DNA of 58,668 nt, from NCBI GenBank assembly GCA_902776945.1, contig CACYSH010000005.1:1-58668 (forward strand), read 5' to 3'. This stretch comes from an uncultured Ruminococcus sp. (GTDB lineage Bacteria > Bacillota > Clostridia > Oscillospirales > Ruminococcaceae). Within the stretch, counting starts at the first letter, position 1. Each line of letters starts with the position of its first letter. The notes below the pieces were generated by a model, which saw only the letters and a program-made list of their open reading frames with translations, made no database searches and was not told the origin of the DNA. A program made the translations under genes and the position numbers. Below, one piece after another: positions 34,201-42,313 of the stretch.

Positions 34201-35692
34201 CGTTACCGACAAGGACATTGCCTGCAACGATACATATATGCGGTGCTTTTTCAAGCTGAATGCCGCACTGCGCCGCGCCGAACCGACCAACGAGCGGACA
34301 GCCGCGCACTATCTTGAAACGCGCTCGGCGGAGGAAGGCTTTGACAGCTGGCTGCGCATGGGAATACAGCTGCGCGATTCGATAGAGTACGCGCTGCGAG
34401 CCATTGAGAATGTCAGCGTACCGCCCTTCGGCTACTCGGAGACAGCCTGGCAGTACGCGGGGCTTTTTGCCGTGAACAGCGAGGTCTATGACCCGTGCTT
34501 TGACCGCGAGCAGGAGATAAAGCATTGCTATATCCGCGAAGCCGAATACCTGACGGCGTTTCGCAGTTTTGTTTGGCTGATAGGCGAGCTTTGCGGCGTT
34601 GACGGCAAAAAGCCTGCCGAGCTTGCAACGGACGTTATCCTTGCAGCGGCGCAGCTTGTGGAAAGCAGGGGCTGTTTCTGCTATGACGAAACGCACTACC
34701 CGTCGATATGCAGTCTGCCCGATGTGAATACAGTCTATCTGCCCGACGGCGTGAGGAACGTTCCCGCGCTCGAACGTCTGGTCAGCAGCGACAAGTGGAC
34801 TGACGCGAGCCTTGACTCGCTGCGCGCCGAGCTTGCGGAAATAAAACCTTGCATTGACATTATTTACAATTATCTCAGTCAGGATCGCGACCCGTCGGGG
34901 GCGCTGCGCGGCATACATTCGTGCATACTTTATGTGTGGTGTTCGCTGACTATCGCGGCGAACCGTGCGTTCGCGCTGACCACCGACGCGCCCGTGAGCT
35001 GCGATTTCGGCGAGCGGAGCGACATGAGCTTTGCGAGCTTCGAGCCGCAGGTGTTCATCGAGGCAGAAATAGGTTCGCCTGTCGTTACCGATGAGCAGCC
35101 CGCCGACGAGGAGCCTGAATCCGAGCCGGAGGGCGAAGAGCAGCCGATCATGAAGCCGAGAATAAAGTCTCTGGTCTGCGGCGAAAGAATATCCGTTCAG
35201 CCGCTTGTGGAGGAGCCGTTCATCATCGAGCCGACATTCGAAGCGGACGAGAACGGTCTGGAGCTTGACGGCTACGCCTTCATGCTGACGGCAAAAGGCA
35301 AAGTCCGCAACGAGCATGACTTTGTTTTCTTCGGGCAGGACGCTTCGCCCGACGGCAGCGTGATGGTCGATAAGGAGAACAGCTGCCGTTTCACGCTGAA
35401 TCTTGATAAAGTGGACGAGGAGATCGTGAACATCGTGTTTGTCTACGCAATCTACGGCGACGATCCCGAACAAACGCTCGACAAGATAAAGGGCATTGAC
35501 ATCGGCTTTTACAGCGACGGCGAGCGCTTGATCCACTATGAGCCTGAGCCGTTCACCCGTGTAAAATCAATGGCAGCCTGCGAGGTATACCGCCACGACG
35601 GTATATGGAAGGTGCGGGCGGTCGGACGCGGCTACAAAGGTGCGCTGCGGCAGCTCTGCGCCGAGTTCGGCGTGGAGGTAGACGACGAATAA
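31265..35692 (+). CDS. Giant LRR / coiled-coil / TerD-domain protein
   Basis: A 1475-residue protein with no signal peptide or membrane helix. Residues 1-165 are BspA-like leucine-rich repeats (VKRIGKRAFYECPVEEVLIP, IKRITLPDSVITLCEGAF, EFAEIPNSVEEV). About 262-320 is a Glu/Arg/Gln coiled coil of (R/K)QEEL repeats. Residues 345-620 are unrecognised. Two related units then occur, beginning WTISVPDESRW (about 640) and WAVTVPRGYVW (about 825). Residues 1323-1475 are a TerD-type domain: GKVRNEHDFVFFGQ, ASPDGSVMV, LNLDKVDEEIVNIVFVYAI and EVYRHDGIWKVRAVGRGY. TerD domains bind calcium and occur in stress and conflict systems. No ter genes are nearby. It is monocistronic. Confidence 0.85.
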   Translation: MGFVIKGELLDSYVADGGAVKSLNVPAGVKRIGKRAFYECPVEEVLIPKGIYYIGEGAFSNSKIKRITLPDSVITLCEGAFLGCDSLEFAEIPNSVEEVRRDTFWSCFRMKKCRLHEGINKVEPSAFMSCRNAFELCNGDRHVTLPYISDWAMSDASKCVEFFGALRTDKADELFAAIGREEHKMPLAVYLYVVHGSKAAEDYLSENLHAAAALMINDDDNGVMLRGLLKAGKPDNCIELLEAAENLGAENCAVLLRPLAEEEKQAIAAEEERKRQEELRKQEELRRQEELKRQEEEERRRQEELKQQEELKKQEAVKALVETKLPEAAPPPAMPTVIVPDADSTEDLDFAPTIEVFRRVTIDSALIYKLRKGLTLHSRPKNGFECGFDPENSTLVLTVTNPAYIDERLRALIYRAFFGTVAPDNVANARPTKRIIEMDTEREFKAPSENVLLMLLTDTDIIEASDIIDEWSVPVVDQMSARQAVPAGATHEHCIYRNGTLEFYELFSWNVRVAVFEGGTLTALCDGADCEWDNKSLRMFIDSLPEIFRVDKISTARPDTLRLPYTCHTMLAASLEMPSLKKLILCRKVMNIGSSVIGRDFEVVGVAGGTAQRLTDEAEGTFTEGFGVMRGAGRVRPSPDWTISVPDESRWRAESDYMSPILEFVNCSGAAAGKTLGITFIGEKVENAAEKGLEKLLEGKGVVYDLYRDAEKRREIGLAVELYVFRFGDISGITAATYYINGYVISGDSVTTVLTSYVGSSEEATSAVGTVLDMMRTIEFDDGVKPEFGDVDMNKLEELLKERTEQAAAEDKSTAGAPSRVVVSNDWAVTVPRGYVWSIDPEVIKGHRCLLILNGGEGSDISSYYGADESYSCMSSQGPICTGDLREYCNKMRIRKLGLNSFGGGSPERRFVLKHTSEVAVFVQLQEYKGIGAGENSGANAIFRAEIITQNGVYPMQVVFGAEKELLEHENKLVELLMSVTDKDIACNDTYMRCFFKLNAALRRAEPTNERTAAHYLETRSAEEGFDSWLRMGIQLRDSIEYALRAIENVSVPPFGYSETAWQYAGLFAVNSEVYDPCFDREQEIKHCYIREAEYLTAFRSFVWLIGELCGVDGKKPAELATDVILAAAQLVESRGCFCYDETHYPSICSLPDVNTVYLPDGVRNVPALERLVSSDKWTDASLDSLRAELAEIKPCIDIIYNYLSQDRDPSGALRGIHSCILYVWCSLTIAANRAFALTTDAPVSCDFGERSDMSFASFEPQVFIEAEIGSPVVTDEQPADEEPESEPEGEEQPIMKPRIKSLVCGERISVQPLVEEPFIIEPTFEADENGLELDGYAFMLTAKGKVRNEHDFVFFGQDASPDGSVMVDKENSCRFTLNLDKVDEEIVNIVFVYAIYGDDPEQTLDKIKGIDIGFYSDGERLIHYEPEPFTRVKSMAACEVYRHDGIWKVRAVGRGYKGALRQLCAEFGVEVDDE

Positions 35693-35697
35693 ACACC

Positions 35698-35728
35698 AAA
35701 AGGCACACCGCAAGGTGTGCCTTTTCTG
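35698..35728 (+). terminator. Terminator of the LRR-TerD gene
   Basis: AAAAGGCACACC / GGTGTGCCTTTT (35698-35709 with 35714-35725), six bases after the stop codon. Confidence 0.92.
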
Positions 35729-35742
35729 TTGCCCGAAAGCCG

Positions 35743-35773
35743 AAAAAAAGCTCCCTCTGCGAACAGAGGGAGC
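35743..35773 (-). terminator. Terminator of the FN3 protein gene
   Basis: GCTCCCTCTG / CAGAGGGAGC with seven T downstream on the minus strand; it faces the terminator of the convergent gene. Confidence 0.92.
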
Positions 35774-35798
35774 CGTAATTCCTGAATTAAGCTCAGAT

Positions 35799-36512
35799 TT
35801 AGTTAGCCCAGTAGGTCTTGGTCTTGATGCTGTACTCAGCAGAATCGGTACCCATAACCTTAACGGAAGAGCCTGCAACCCAGTTAATGGTGTAAGGAGC
35901 AACCTTGAAGGTGTACTTCTTGCCGGGCAGACAGCCGTTCAGTCTAACGTTGGTTCTGCCGCCGCTTACATAAGCAACGTCCTCATACTTGAGGGAGTTC
36001 TTGTTGAACCACTTAACAGCGATACCGCCGAACTTGCTGTTGGACTCGCCGTCAACGAGGTTCTTGAAGTTGTACTTGTTCCAGAATACGCGAACAGCGT
36101 CGGTGGACGATCTGGTGTTGCTGGTGATGTAGGTCGAGCCGGGAGCGGTCGAAACTACGATAGCATTAGACTTGGGAGTCCAGAAGATCCTGTTGGAGCC
36201 GAGACCGATCTTGTCATAGGTATAGGACTTAACAACGAATCTGTAAGAAGTGCCGGAGGAGAGACCGGTGAGCTTAACAGCGCTCTTCCACTTGCCGCCT
36301 ACGGTCTTAACGCCCTGATACTTCTTGTTAGCCTGATCCCACTTGTAGATTCTGTAACCGTCAGCGGAAGCATCGGGATTCCATCTCAGAGTAACATCAT
36401 TGGTGTTGCTCGACTGCTGATTAACGTTCTGCCAGGTAGCAGCGCTTGCCATAACGGCAGAACCGGAGATCGCCATAGAAAGAGCGAGAATGCCGGAGAT
36501 TATCTTTTTCAT
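35799..36512 (-). CDS. Secreted fibronectin type III-like protein
   Basis: A 237-residue exported protein. Signal peptide 1-27 (KKIISGILALSM, ends ASAA). Two FN3-like domains follow: the first with VTLRWNPDASADGYRIYKWD and GLSSGTSYRFVVKSY, the second with VRVFWNKYNF and CLPGKKYTFKVAPY. No anchor or catalytic domain. The ATG at 36512 follows AAAGG. Codons are strongly biased, as in abundant secreted proteins. Likely a small extracellular or cell-surface binding protein; its partner is unknown. Confidence 0.85.
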   Translation of the reverse strand: MKKIISGILALSMAISGSAVMASAATWQNVNQQSSNTNDVTLRWNPDASADGYRIYKWDQANKKYQGVKTVGGKWKSAVKLTGLSSGTSYRFVVKSYTYDKIGLGSNRIFWTPKSNAIVVSTAPGSTYITSNTRSSTDAVRVFWNKYNFKNLVDGESNSKFGGIAVKWFNKNSLKYEDVAYVSGGRTNVRLNGCLPGKKYTFKVAPYTINWVAGSSVKVMGTDSAEYSIKTKTYWAN

Positions 36513-36591
36513 TAAAATCAAACCTTTCATATTATTTTCTCGAAAATTCCACCATACTGTAACATAATTAACGCAAATTTCCGATATATAT

Positions 36592-36620
36592 ATTATAACT
36601 GTTTTCACAATGTTTTTCAA
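36592..36620 (-). promoter_or_regulatory. Promoter of the FN3 protein gene
   Basis: TTGAAA (36615-36620), 17 bases, TATAAT (36592-36597) on the minus strand. Confidence 0.8.
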
Positions 36621-37459
36621 TAGACACATTTGCCAAACTTTGCCCGCTCGGTTCGTCTAAAATGTATAAACTATTTACAATTTCAAGACCAAAAAAATGC
36701 CCCGAACCGACAAATGTGAAAACATTGCCATGTCCCCGCCGCTGCGCCGAAATTCCTTCTGAGGAGCGGCATGGGCAACAGATATATGACCGGGAAAACA
36801 GGTCACGCCCTTGTACGAAGCTATATTATGTACAGTTGTTGAAAAATTTTCTAATTATATTTTAGCAGATTTTCATTCGTCTGTCAAGCATTCCGGGAGA
36901 ATTTTCACAAAGGTAATTTATGGCACAGCACAAAACCCGCCAATCCGCAAAATGAGGGCAAACCAAAAGTCTTAGGAAGGGTTTCCCGGGGTCTGAGCGG
37001 TTCAAAATTAAAAGCGATTTTCTCAAAGAAAGCGCAAAGTTCCGAAAATCGCGGCGGGCAGTCGGAAAATCGTGACAGCGGGTCAGATTCACGGACGCGC
37101 AATGTGCGCCCCTACAATAAATGTCTAAAAATGTCGTTTACTATACCTTAATATAATAAGGCTGATAAAGCGGCGCGGCTGACAGACGGTTTGCGGCGGA
37201 ATGCCGTGCCGCCCGTATGCTGAAAATTTATTCATGAAAAATTTCAAATATGCACGGTGTAACCGATTTGTAACTATTGAACAGAAATTATCTGCTGAAA
37301 TGGTGCTTGATTTCTGAAAAATGTATGAAAATTTCGAGTTTTTACAAAATATTAACACATATTGCGTTCGGATATGTTACAATTTGTAATATGTAGGGGA
37401 GGCGCGGACAGCCTTATATATCCCCCGAAAACTTTTTAAACATTTTTACTATACAGGGC
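36621..37459. repeat. Long intergenic region with an inverted copy of the dispersed repeat
   Basis: No gene is seen. 36954-36976 reads GAGGGCAAACCAAAAGTCTT then AGG, the reverse complement of the repeat tail. Further decayed module sequence runs to about 37095, ending in a TGTGCGCCCCTACAATA motif (37101) that recurs near 49400, 52690 and 58441. An imperfect hairpin (TTGCCATG...CATGGGCAA, about 36727-36781) has no clear role. Confidence 0.55.
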
Positions 37460-37488
37460 TTGAAATTTGCATTTGTTTTTGTTATAAT
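37460..37488 (+). promoter_or_regulatory. Promoter of the CdaR/PucR regulator gene
   Basis: TTGAAA (37460-37465), 17 bases, TATAAT (37483-37488), with an 80-base leader. Confidence 0.8.
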
Positions 37489-37568
37489 ATTTATATACCG
37501 ATTTAAAGTCCGCTGCTGCGCCGTTTTTCGGCGCGGTTCGTAAAAATGCTGAAAAGGAGAAACATATT

Positions 37569-38654
37569 ATGTCAAACAGATTATTTCAGAATGTTATCCA
37601 CCAGATGCGTGAGACCATTGACTGCACGATAGGCGTTATCGACGAGACTGCGAGCATCATCGCCTGCTCGGAGCTTTCGAAGGTCGGCACCACGAACGAG
37701 TTCGTTTCTCTCGATCTTTCCGAATCCCGCGACAGCTTTGTCAGGGACGGTTATACCTATAAGCCTTTCGGGTCTCACATGAAGCCCGATTACGCGGTGT
37801 TCGTTGAGGGTACGGACGAGGTAGCCGCAAAGTACGCGAGCATTCTCGCTATTTCGCTGGCTTCCATCAAGCAGTACTACGACGAAAAGTACGACAGGAA
37901 CAACTTCATCAAGAACGTCGTGCTTGACAACGTTCTCCCGGGCGATATTCATGTCAAGGCGCGTGAGCTGCACTTCAATTCCGAGGTTTCGAGAGTCGTT
38001 CTGCTTATCAGGATCGTTACCTCGAACGACGTTTCCGCTTACGATGTTATACAGAACCTTTTCCCCGACAAGAACAAGGACTTCGTGTTCAATATCACCG
38101 AGACCGACATCGTGCTTGTCAAGGAGGTAACTCCCGGCATCGACCCCAAGGATCTCGAAAAGCTCGCAAGGAGCATCTCCGATACTCTTAGCGGCGAGTT
38201 CTACACCCGCGTTAATGTCGGCATCGGTACCGTTGTTGACAGCGTGAGAAATCTTTCCCGCAGTTTCAAGGAGGCTCAGACCGCGCTTGAGGTAGGCAAG
38301 GTATTCGACACCGACAAGGTCATTGTTTCCTACGACAATCTCGGTATCGCAAGGCTTATCTACCACCTGCCGACGACCCTCTGCGAGACCTTCCTGCGCG
38401 AGGTGTTCAAGAAAGGCTCGATCGAATCACTCGACCACGAAACATTATTTACCATTCAGAAGTTCTTTGAGAACAACCTGAACGTTTCCGAAACGTCAAG
38501 AAAGCTGTTCGTACACAGAAATACCCTTGTGTACCGCCTTGAAAAGATCAAGAAGCTGACAGGGCTCGATCTCAGAGAGTTCGATCACGCAATTATTTTT
38601 AAGATAGCGCTCATGGTCAGAAAGTACCTTGCGGCTAATCCCGCGAAATTCTGA
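37569..38654 (+). CDS. CdaR/PucR-type transcriptional regulator
   Basis: A 361-residue regulator. The N-terminal 120 residues resemble a small-ligand sensor (TIDCTIGVIDETASIIACSEL). A middle GGDEF-like degenerate domain follows (VNVGIGTVVDSVRNLSRSFKEAQTALEVG), then the C-terminal PucR-type helix-turn-helix (FFENNLNVSETSRKLFVHRNTLVYRLEKIKKLTGLDLREFDHAI). Relatives sense sugar diacids or purine intermediates, but in clostridia this paralogue often sits beside ftsEX, as here. The ligand is unknown. The gap to ftsE is 137 bases without an obvious terminator. Confidence 0.85.
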   Translation: MSNRLFQNVIHQMRETIDCTIGVIDETASIIACSELSKVGTTNEFVSLDLSESRDSFVRDGYTYKPFGSHMKPDYAVFVEGTDEVAAKYASILAISLASIKQYYDEKYDRNNFIKNVVLDNVLPGDIHVKARELHFNSEVSRVVLLIRIVTSNDVSAYDVIQNLFPDKNKDFVFNITETDIVLVKEVTPGIDPKDLEKLARSISDTLSGEFYTRVNVGIGTVVDSVRNLSRSFKEAQTALEVGKVFDTDKVIVSYDNLGIARLIYHLPTTLCETFLREVFKKGSIESLDHETLFTIQKFFENNLNVSETSRKLFVHRNTLVYRLEKIKKLTGLDLREFDHAIIFKIALMVRKYLAANPAKF

Positions 38655-38791
38655 CGTTCTGACGCGCCGAAGGAACTAAACGGCTGATCGCTCACGGCTA
38701 ACGGCAGAGGGGGCTTTTGTACCCCGCCGCGCCTGACCGGTCAGCCGATATTCACGCTTTTTGCGTGGCTTTTTTAAGAGGTGAACTTAAC

Positions 38792-39484
38792 TTGGTAGAA
38801 TTTAAGGACGTTTCAGTGACCTATTCAAGCGGCGTTGACGCTCTGAACAGGGTGAATCTGAAGATCAAGGACGGCGACTTCGCGTTCGTGGTCGGCTCTT
38901 CGGGAGCGGGCAAATCGACGCTTATCAAGCTGATCCTGAAGGAGATCAACGCGACGAGCGGCACGGTTCTCGTCAACGGCTTCAACCTTTCGAAGCTGCG
39001 GCGCGGCAAGATACCCGCGCTGAGAAGGACTATCGGAGTCGTGTTCCAGGATTTCCGTCTTATACCTACCATGACGGTGTATGAAAACGTGGCGTTCGTG
39101 CTGCGCGTTATCGACGCGCCCGCGAAGTATATCCGCAGCCGCGTGCCTTACGTTATCAGCCTTGTGGGGCTGGAGAACAAGGCGAAGAGCTACCCCACCG
39201 AGCTTTCGGGCGGCGAGCAGCAGCGCGTGGCGCTCGCAAGGGCGCTCGTCAACGACCCCAAGCTCATTATTGCGGACGAGCCTACGGGCAATATCGACCC
39301 CGCGCTCTCCTATGAGATAGTCGATCTGCTGAAACGCATAAACGAGTGCGGAACAACCGTTCTTATGGTAACTCACGAGCATGACCTTGTGCGCTATTTC
39401 GGCGGAAGGATAATCAATATCAACAGGGGCAGCATTGCCTTTGACGAATTTATAGGAGGTGCAGTGGACAATGAAGGCAAGTAG
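38792..39484 (+). CDS. ftsE: Cell-division ATP-binding protein FtsE
   Basis: A 230-residue ABC ATPase. Walker A GSSGAGKST, Q-loop VVFQDFRL, signature LSGGEQQRVALARAL, Walker B IIADEPTGN(I)D and switch VTHEHD. The start chosen is a TTG following AGAGGTGA with the standard LVEFKDVSVTY N-terminus; an upstream frame adds an unrelated leader. It partners FtsX, whose gene overlaps its 3' end. The FtsEX complex drives peptidoglycan hydrolases at the septum from the cytoplasm. Confidence 0.95.
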   Translation: MVEFKDVSVTYSSGVDALNRVNLKIKDGDFAFVVGSSGAGKSTLIKLILKEINATSGTVLVNGFNLSKLRRGKIPALRRTIGVVFQDFRLIPTMTVYENVAFVLRVIDAPAKYIRSRVPYVISLVGLENKAKSYPTELSGGEQQRVALARALVNDPKLIIADEPTGNIDPALSYEIVDLLKRINECGTTVLMVTHEHDLVRYFGGRIININRGSIAFDEFIGGAVDNEGK

Positions 39485-40376
39485 TGCGACGTATCTTGTC
39501 GGTCAGGGCTTGAAAAGCATCTGGAGAAACCGCATGATGTCGTTCGCTTCGTTCTGCATCATTCTCGTATCGCTGCTTATGGTCGGTATGAGCGTACTGA
39601 CTACTATCAATCTCAACCGCATAATCGACGGCATCGAGGAGCAGTCCGAGGCTGCCGTCACGATAAAGGACGACATAACGGAGGAACAGCGCACCGAGCT
39701 TGAAAACAAGATCAAGGGGCTGCCCAATGTAGCTACCGTGACGTTCTACTCAAAGGACGACGCATGGCAGAGCATGAAGGAGGATATGTCCGATGAGCAG
39801 CAGGATCTTTTCCGTTATGCCGACGAGAACCCCCTTCCCGATACCTTCCGCGTTACCGTGAAGGACATTCGCATAATGGCGGATACCTCAATTCAGATCG
39901 GTACCTTTGACAACGTTGACTCGGTGAAAAGCCCTACGCAGTTCGCCGATGTGCTTGTAAGCATAAAGAACATACTTTCGATAATAATGACAGCTGTAAT
40001 AGCGGCGCTTATCGTCGTTTGTCTCATAATAATCTCGAACACAACAAGAGCCAGCGTTTTCGCAAGAAGAAAAGAGATCAACATAATGAAGTACGTCGGC
40101 GCTACGAATACTTTCATAAGGATCCCTTTCTTCATCGAAGGCATGGTGGTCGGAGTTTTCGCCGCGGGCGCGGCGCTGCTGCTGACTAAATTTGCATACG
40201 AAGGCGTTTACAGCATCTTCAAGAATGATATGAGCCTCTGGTCGATACTCGGCGTGGACAACCTCTATCCGTTTTCAAAAATGGCGATGAGGGTAACGGT
40301 GGCTTATCTTGTATCAGGTGCGTTCATCGGCGCGGTCGGTACCTCGATCAGCGCGAGCAAGCACCTCAAAGTCTGA
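39471..40376 (+). CDS. ftsX: Cell-division ABC permease FtsX
   Basis: A 301-residue protein of FtsX topology: a helix near residues 22-46, an extracellular domain of about 120 residues (IDGIEEQSEAAVTIKDDI...), then three helices (LSIIMTAVIAALIVVCLIIIS, GMVVGVFAAGAALLL, VAYLVSGAFIGAVG). The ARRKEINIMKYVGATNTFI motif between helices 2 and 3 is the family signature. The start MKASSATY overlaps ftsE by 14 bases and has GGAGGTG upstream. The extracellular loop should activate the M23 peptidases encoded next. Confidence 0.95.
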   Translation: MKASSATYLVGQGLKSIWRNRMMSFASFCIILVSLLMVGMSVLTTINLNRIIDGIEEQSEAAVTIKDDITEEQRTELENKIKGLPNVATVTFYSKDDAWQSMKEDMSDEQQDLFRYADENPLPDTFRVTVKDIRIMADTSIQIGTFDNVDSVKSPTQFADVLVSIKNILSIIMTAVIAALIVVCLIIISNTTRASVFARRKEINIMKYVGATNTFIRIPFFIEGMVVGVFAAGAALLLTKFAYEGVYSIFKNDMSLWSILGVDNLYPFSKMAMRVTVAYLVSGAFIGAVGTSISASKHLKV

Positions 40377-40393
40377 CGGAGGCGAATATTTCA

Positions 40394-42232
40394 ATGATCA
40401 CACATAAACGCAGGCTGGGCAGACAGTGCGCGGCGGCGGCTTTGTCGCTCATCGTTGCGCTTTCGGCTTTTGCCGACAGCTCGGTACTGTATTCCCATGC
40501 CGACGCGATAGCGGCTTACGACGAACAGGCGGCGCAGAACGAAGGTCAGATAGGCTCCACTCAGGACGACTTGGGCGAGCTTGAAAGACGGCAGCGCGAG
40601 CTTGACGAGCAGATAAAAAGCACCGAAGGCGATATTAATTCCGAAAAGGAGCATAAACAGGCGCTCAACGAGCAGATACTGGTCGTTGAGGATACCCTGC
40701 ATACTTTGGCAAGCTCTGTGACCGATCTTAAAGCGGAGATAACCGCAACGGAAACGGAGATAGCGGGCAAGGAAGCAGAGGTCGAGGAGAAAAAGCGCGA
40801 GATCGAGGCGGGCATCGAGGATTACAAGCAGCGCCTGCGGGCTATGTACATAGCGGGCGAGCAGAACTCCTACACCGAGATACTTGTGGGCGCATCGGAT
40901 TTTTACGATATGCTGATGAAGCTGGAGCTTATCAAGCGCGTGGCAAAGCATGACAATCAGGAGCTTGACAGCCTTGTTGAGATGAAGGCGCAGTATGAAA
41001 AGGCAGCCGAAGCGTTGAGCCAGCAGAAGGATCAGCTTGAGGGCGATCTTGAACAGCTGAAACAGCGCCGCAAGCAGCAGAAGGCGCAGATGGAAAAGCT
41101 CGAACAGCTCTATACCGAAGCGGAGGCGAAGCTCGACAGCCTTGCCGACGACAAGGCGATATACGAAGCTAACCGCGAGCAGGTCGAAAAGGAGCATGAG
41201 CAGTTTGAAGCCGATCTCGCGGCGCTTTTCGAAAGACAGCAGCAGATAGCGGCGGCAAAGGCGGACGAGCAGGATCGTCAGGCAAAGCAGAAGGCGGAGC
41301 AGGAGGCGTTGGCTCTCCAGCAAAAGCAGGCAGCCGCGGCAAAGAAGAAGACAACTTCGACTGCCACAACAAACACAACAAAGAAGAAGTCTGATACGAC
41401 TTCCGCTAAAAATAATCAGCAGGGAGAAGATTCGGCGACAACGGCAGCAACGACCGCAAAAAAGAAAACACAGAATAATTCCAAGAAGCAGGAAGAAAAT
41501 AATAAAAAAGCGGCGGCAAATAACGGCGGCAACGACGAAGTTATTTATGATATAGACGATAATTACAGCGGCACCAAGCAGATCGAGGGCGACGAGGATC
41601 CTTTCAGGGACGACGCGGGTTCGGCTTACGAGGATCCCGATACCGAGTATCTGGGCGACGGCGATGATTATTACGATTATTACGACTATACCGACGATTA
41701 TGACGACTACACCGATGATTATTCGGATTATTCCGACCAGAGCGACGCAGATGTTGCGGGGGCGGCGACCGGCGACGGCTCCGACCCGAACGATGCTTAC
41801 GGTTATGTTTCCAAGTCGCGCTTTACCTGGCCCGTTCCGGGATATTATCATATCTCCTACGGCGTTGGCTGGCGCTGGGGAGCCTATCATCAGGGTATAG
41901 ATATATGGTCGGAGGGTATCCGCGGACATAACATCATCGCGGCGGATTCCGGTACGGTCATTCTTGTGTCCAACACCTGTCCGCACGACTGGGGCAAGGA
42001 CAGCAGCTGCGGCTGCGGCGGCGGCTACGGAAATTACTGCATAATCGACCACGGCGACGGCTACTGGACGCTCTACGGTCATTCGGAGGGCATCACCGTT
42101 TACGAGGGACAGTACGTCAACAAGGGCGATGTTATCGGAACGGTCGGCTCTACGGGCTATTCTACGGGACCTCACCTGCATTTCGAGGTTCGTATCAATA
42201 ACGAGCCGCAGGATCCGACGGATTATGTATAA
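40394..42232 (+). CDS. EnvC-like M23 peptidoglycan endopeptidase, long paralogue
   Basis: A 612-residue exported protein. Signal segment near residues 10-35, a long coiled coil (about 40-310), a Lys/Thr/Asn-rich and then Asp/Tyr-rich linker (DYYDYYDYTDDYDDYTDDY) and a C-terminal LytM/M23 domain (about 475-612) with zinc ligands in HQGIDIW and HLHFEV. An insert TCPHDWGKDSSCGCGGGYGN lies before the second part of the domain. It is the 17-base-distant neighbour of ftsX, so it is probably the hydrolase activated by FtsEX through the coiled coil. The acidic Tyr linker could bind cations. Confidence 0.92.
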   Translation: MITHKRRLGRQCAAAALSLIVALSAFADSSVLYSHADAIAAYDEQAAQNEGQIGSTQDDLGELERRQRELDEQIKSTEGDINSEKEHKQALNEQILVVEDTLHTLASSVTDLKAEITATETEIAGKEAEVEEKKREIEAGIEDYKQRLRAMYIAGEQNSYTEILVGASDFYDMLMKLELIKRVAKHDNQELDSLVEMKAQYEKAAEALSQQKDQLEGDLEQLKQRRKQQKAQMEKLEQLYTEAEAKLDSLADDKAIYEANREQVEKEHEQFEADLAALFERQQQIAAAKADEQDRQAKQKAEQEALALQQKQAAAAKKKTTSTATTNTTKKKSDTTSAKNNQQGEDSATTAATTAKKKTQNNSKKQEENNKKAAANNGGNDEVIYDIDDNYSGTKQIEGDEDPFRDDAGSAYEDPDTEYLGDGDDYYDYYDYTDDYDDYTDDYSDYSDQSDADVAGAATGDGSDPNDAYGYVSKSRFTWPVPGYYHISYGVGWRWGAYHQGIDIWSEGIRGHNIIAADSGTVILVSNTCPHDWGKDSSCGCGGGYGNYCIIDHGDGYWTLYGHSEGITVYEGQYVNKGDVIGTVGSTGYSTGPHLHFEVRINNEPQDPTDYV

Positions 42233-42313
42233 TGTAAATTGCGGAGGTTCGGCAAACCGGGCGAACCTCTGCTTTTGTGCGTACAGTAATTTTTTACGGG
42301 AGAAATCAGGTTT

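Noticed and set aside
33719-35536. 605-codon open frame on the minus strand
   Set aside because: It is antisense to the LRR-TerD gene, has no ribosome site, and its long openness follows from codon bias of the real gene.
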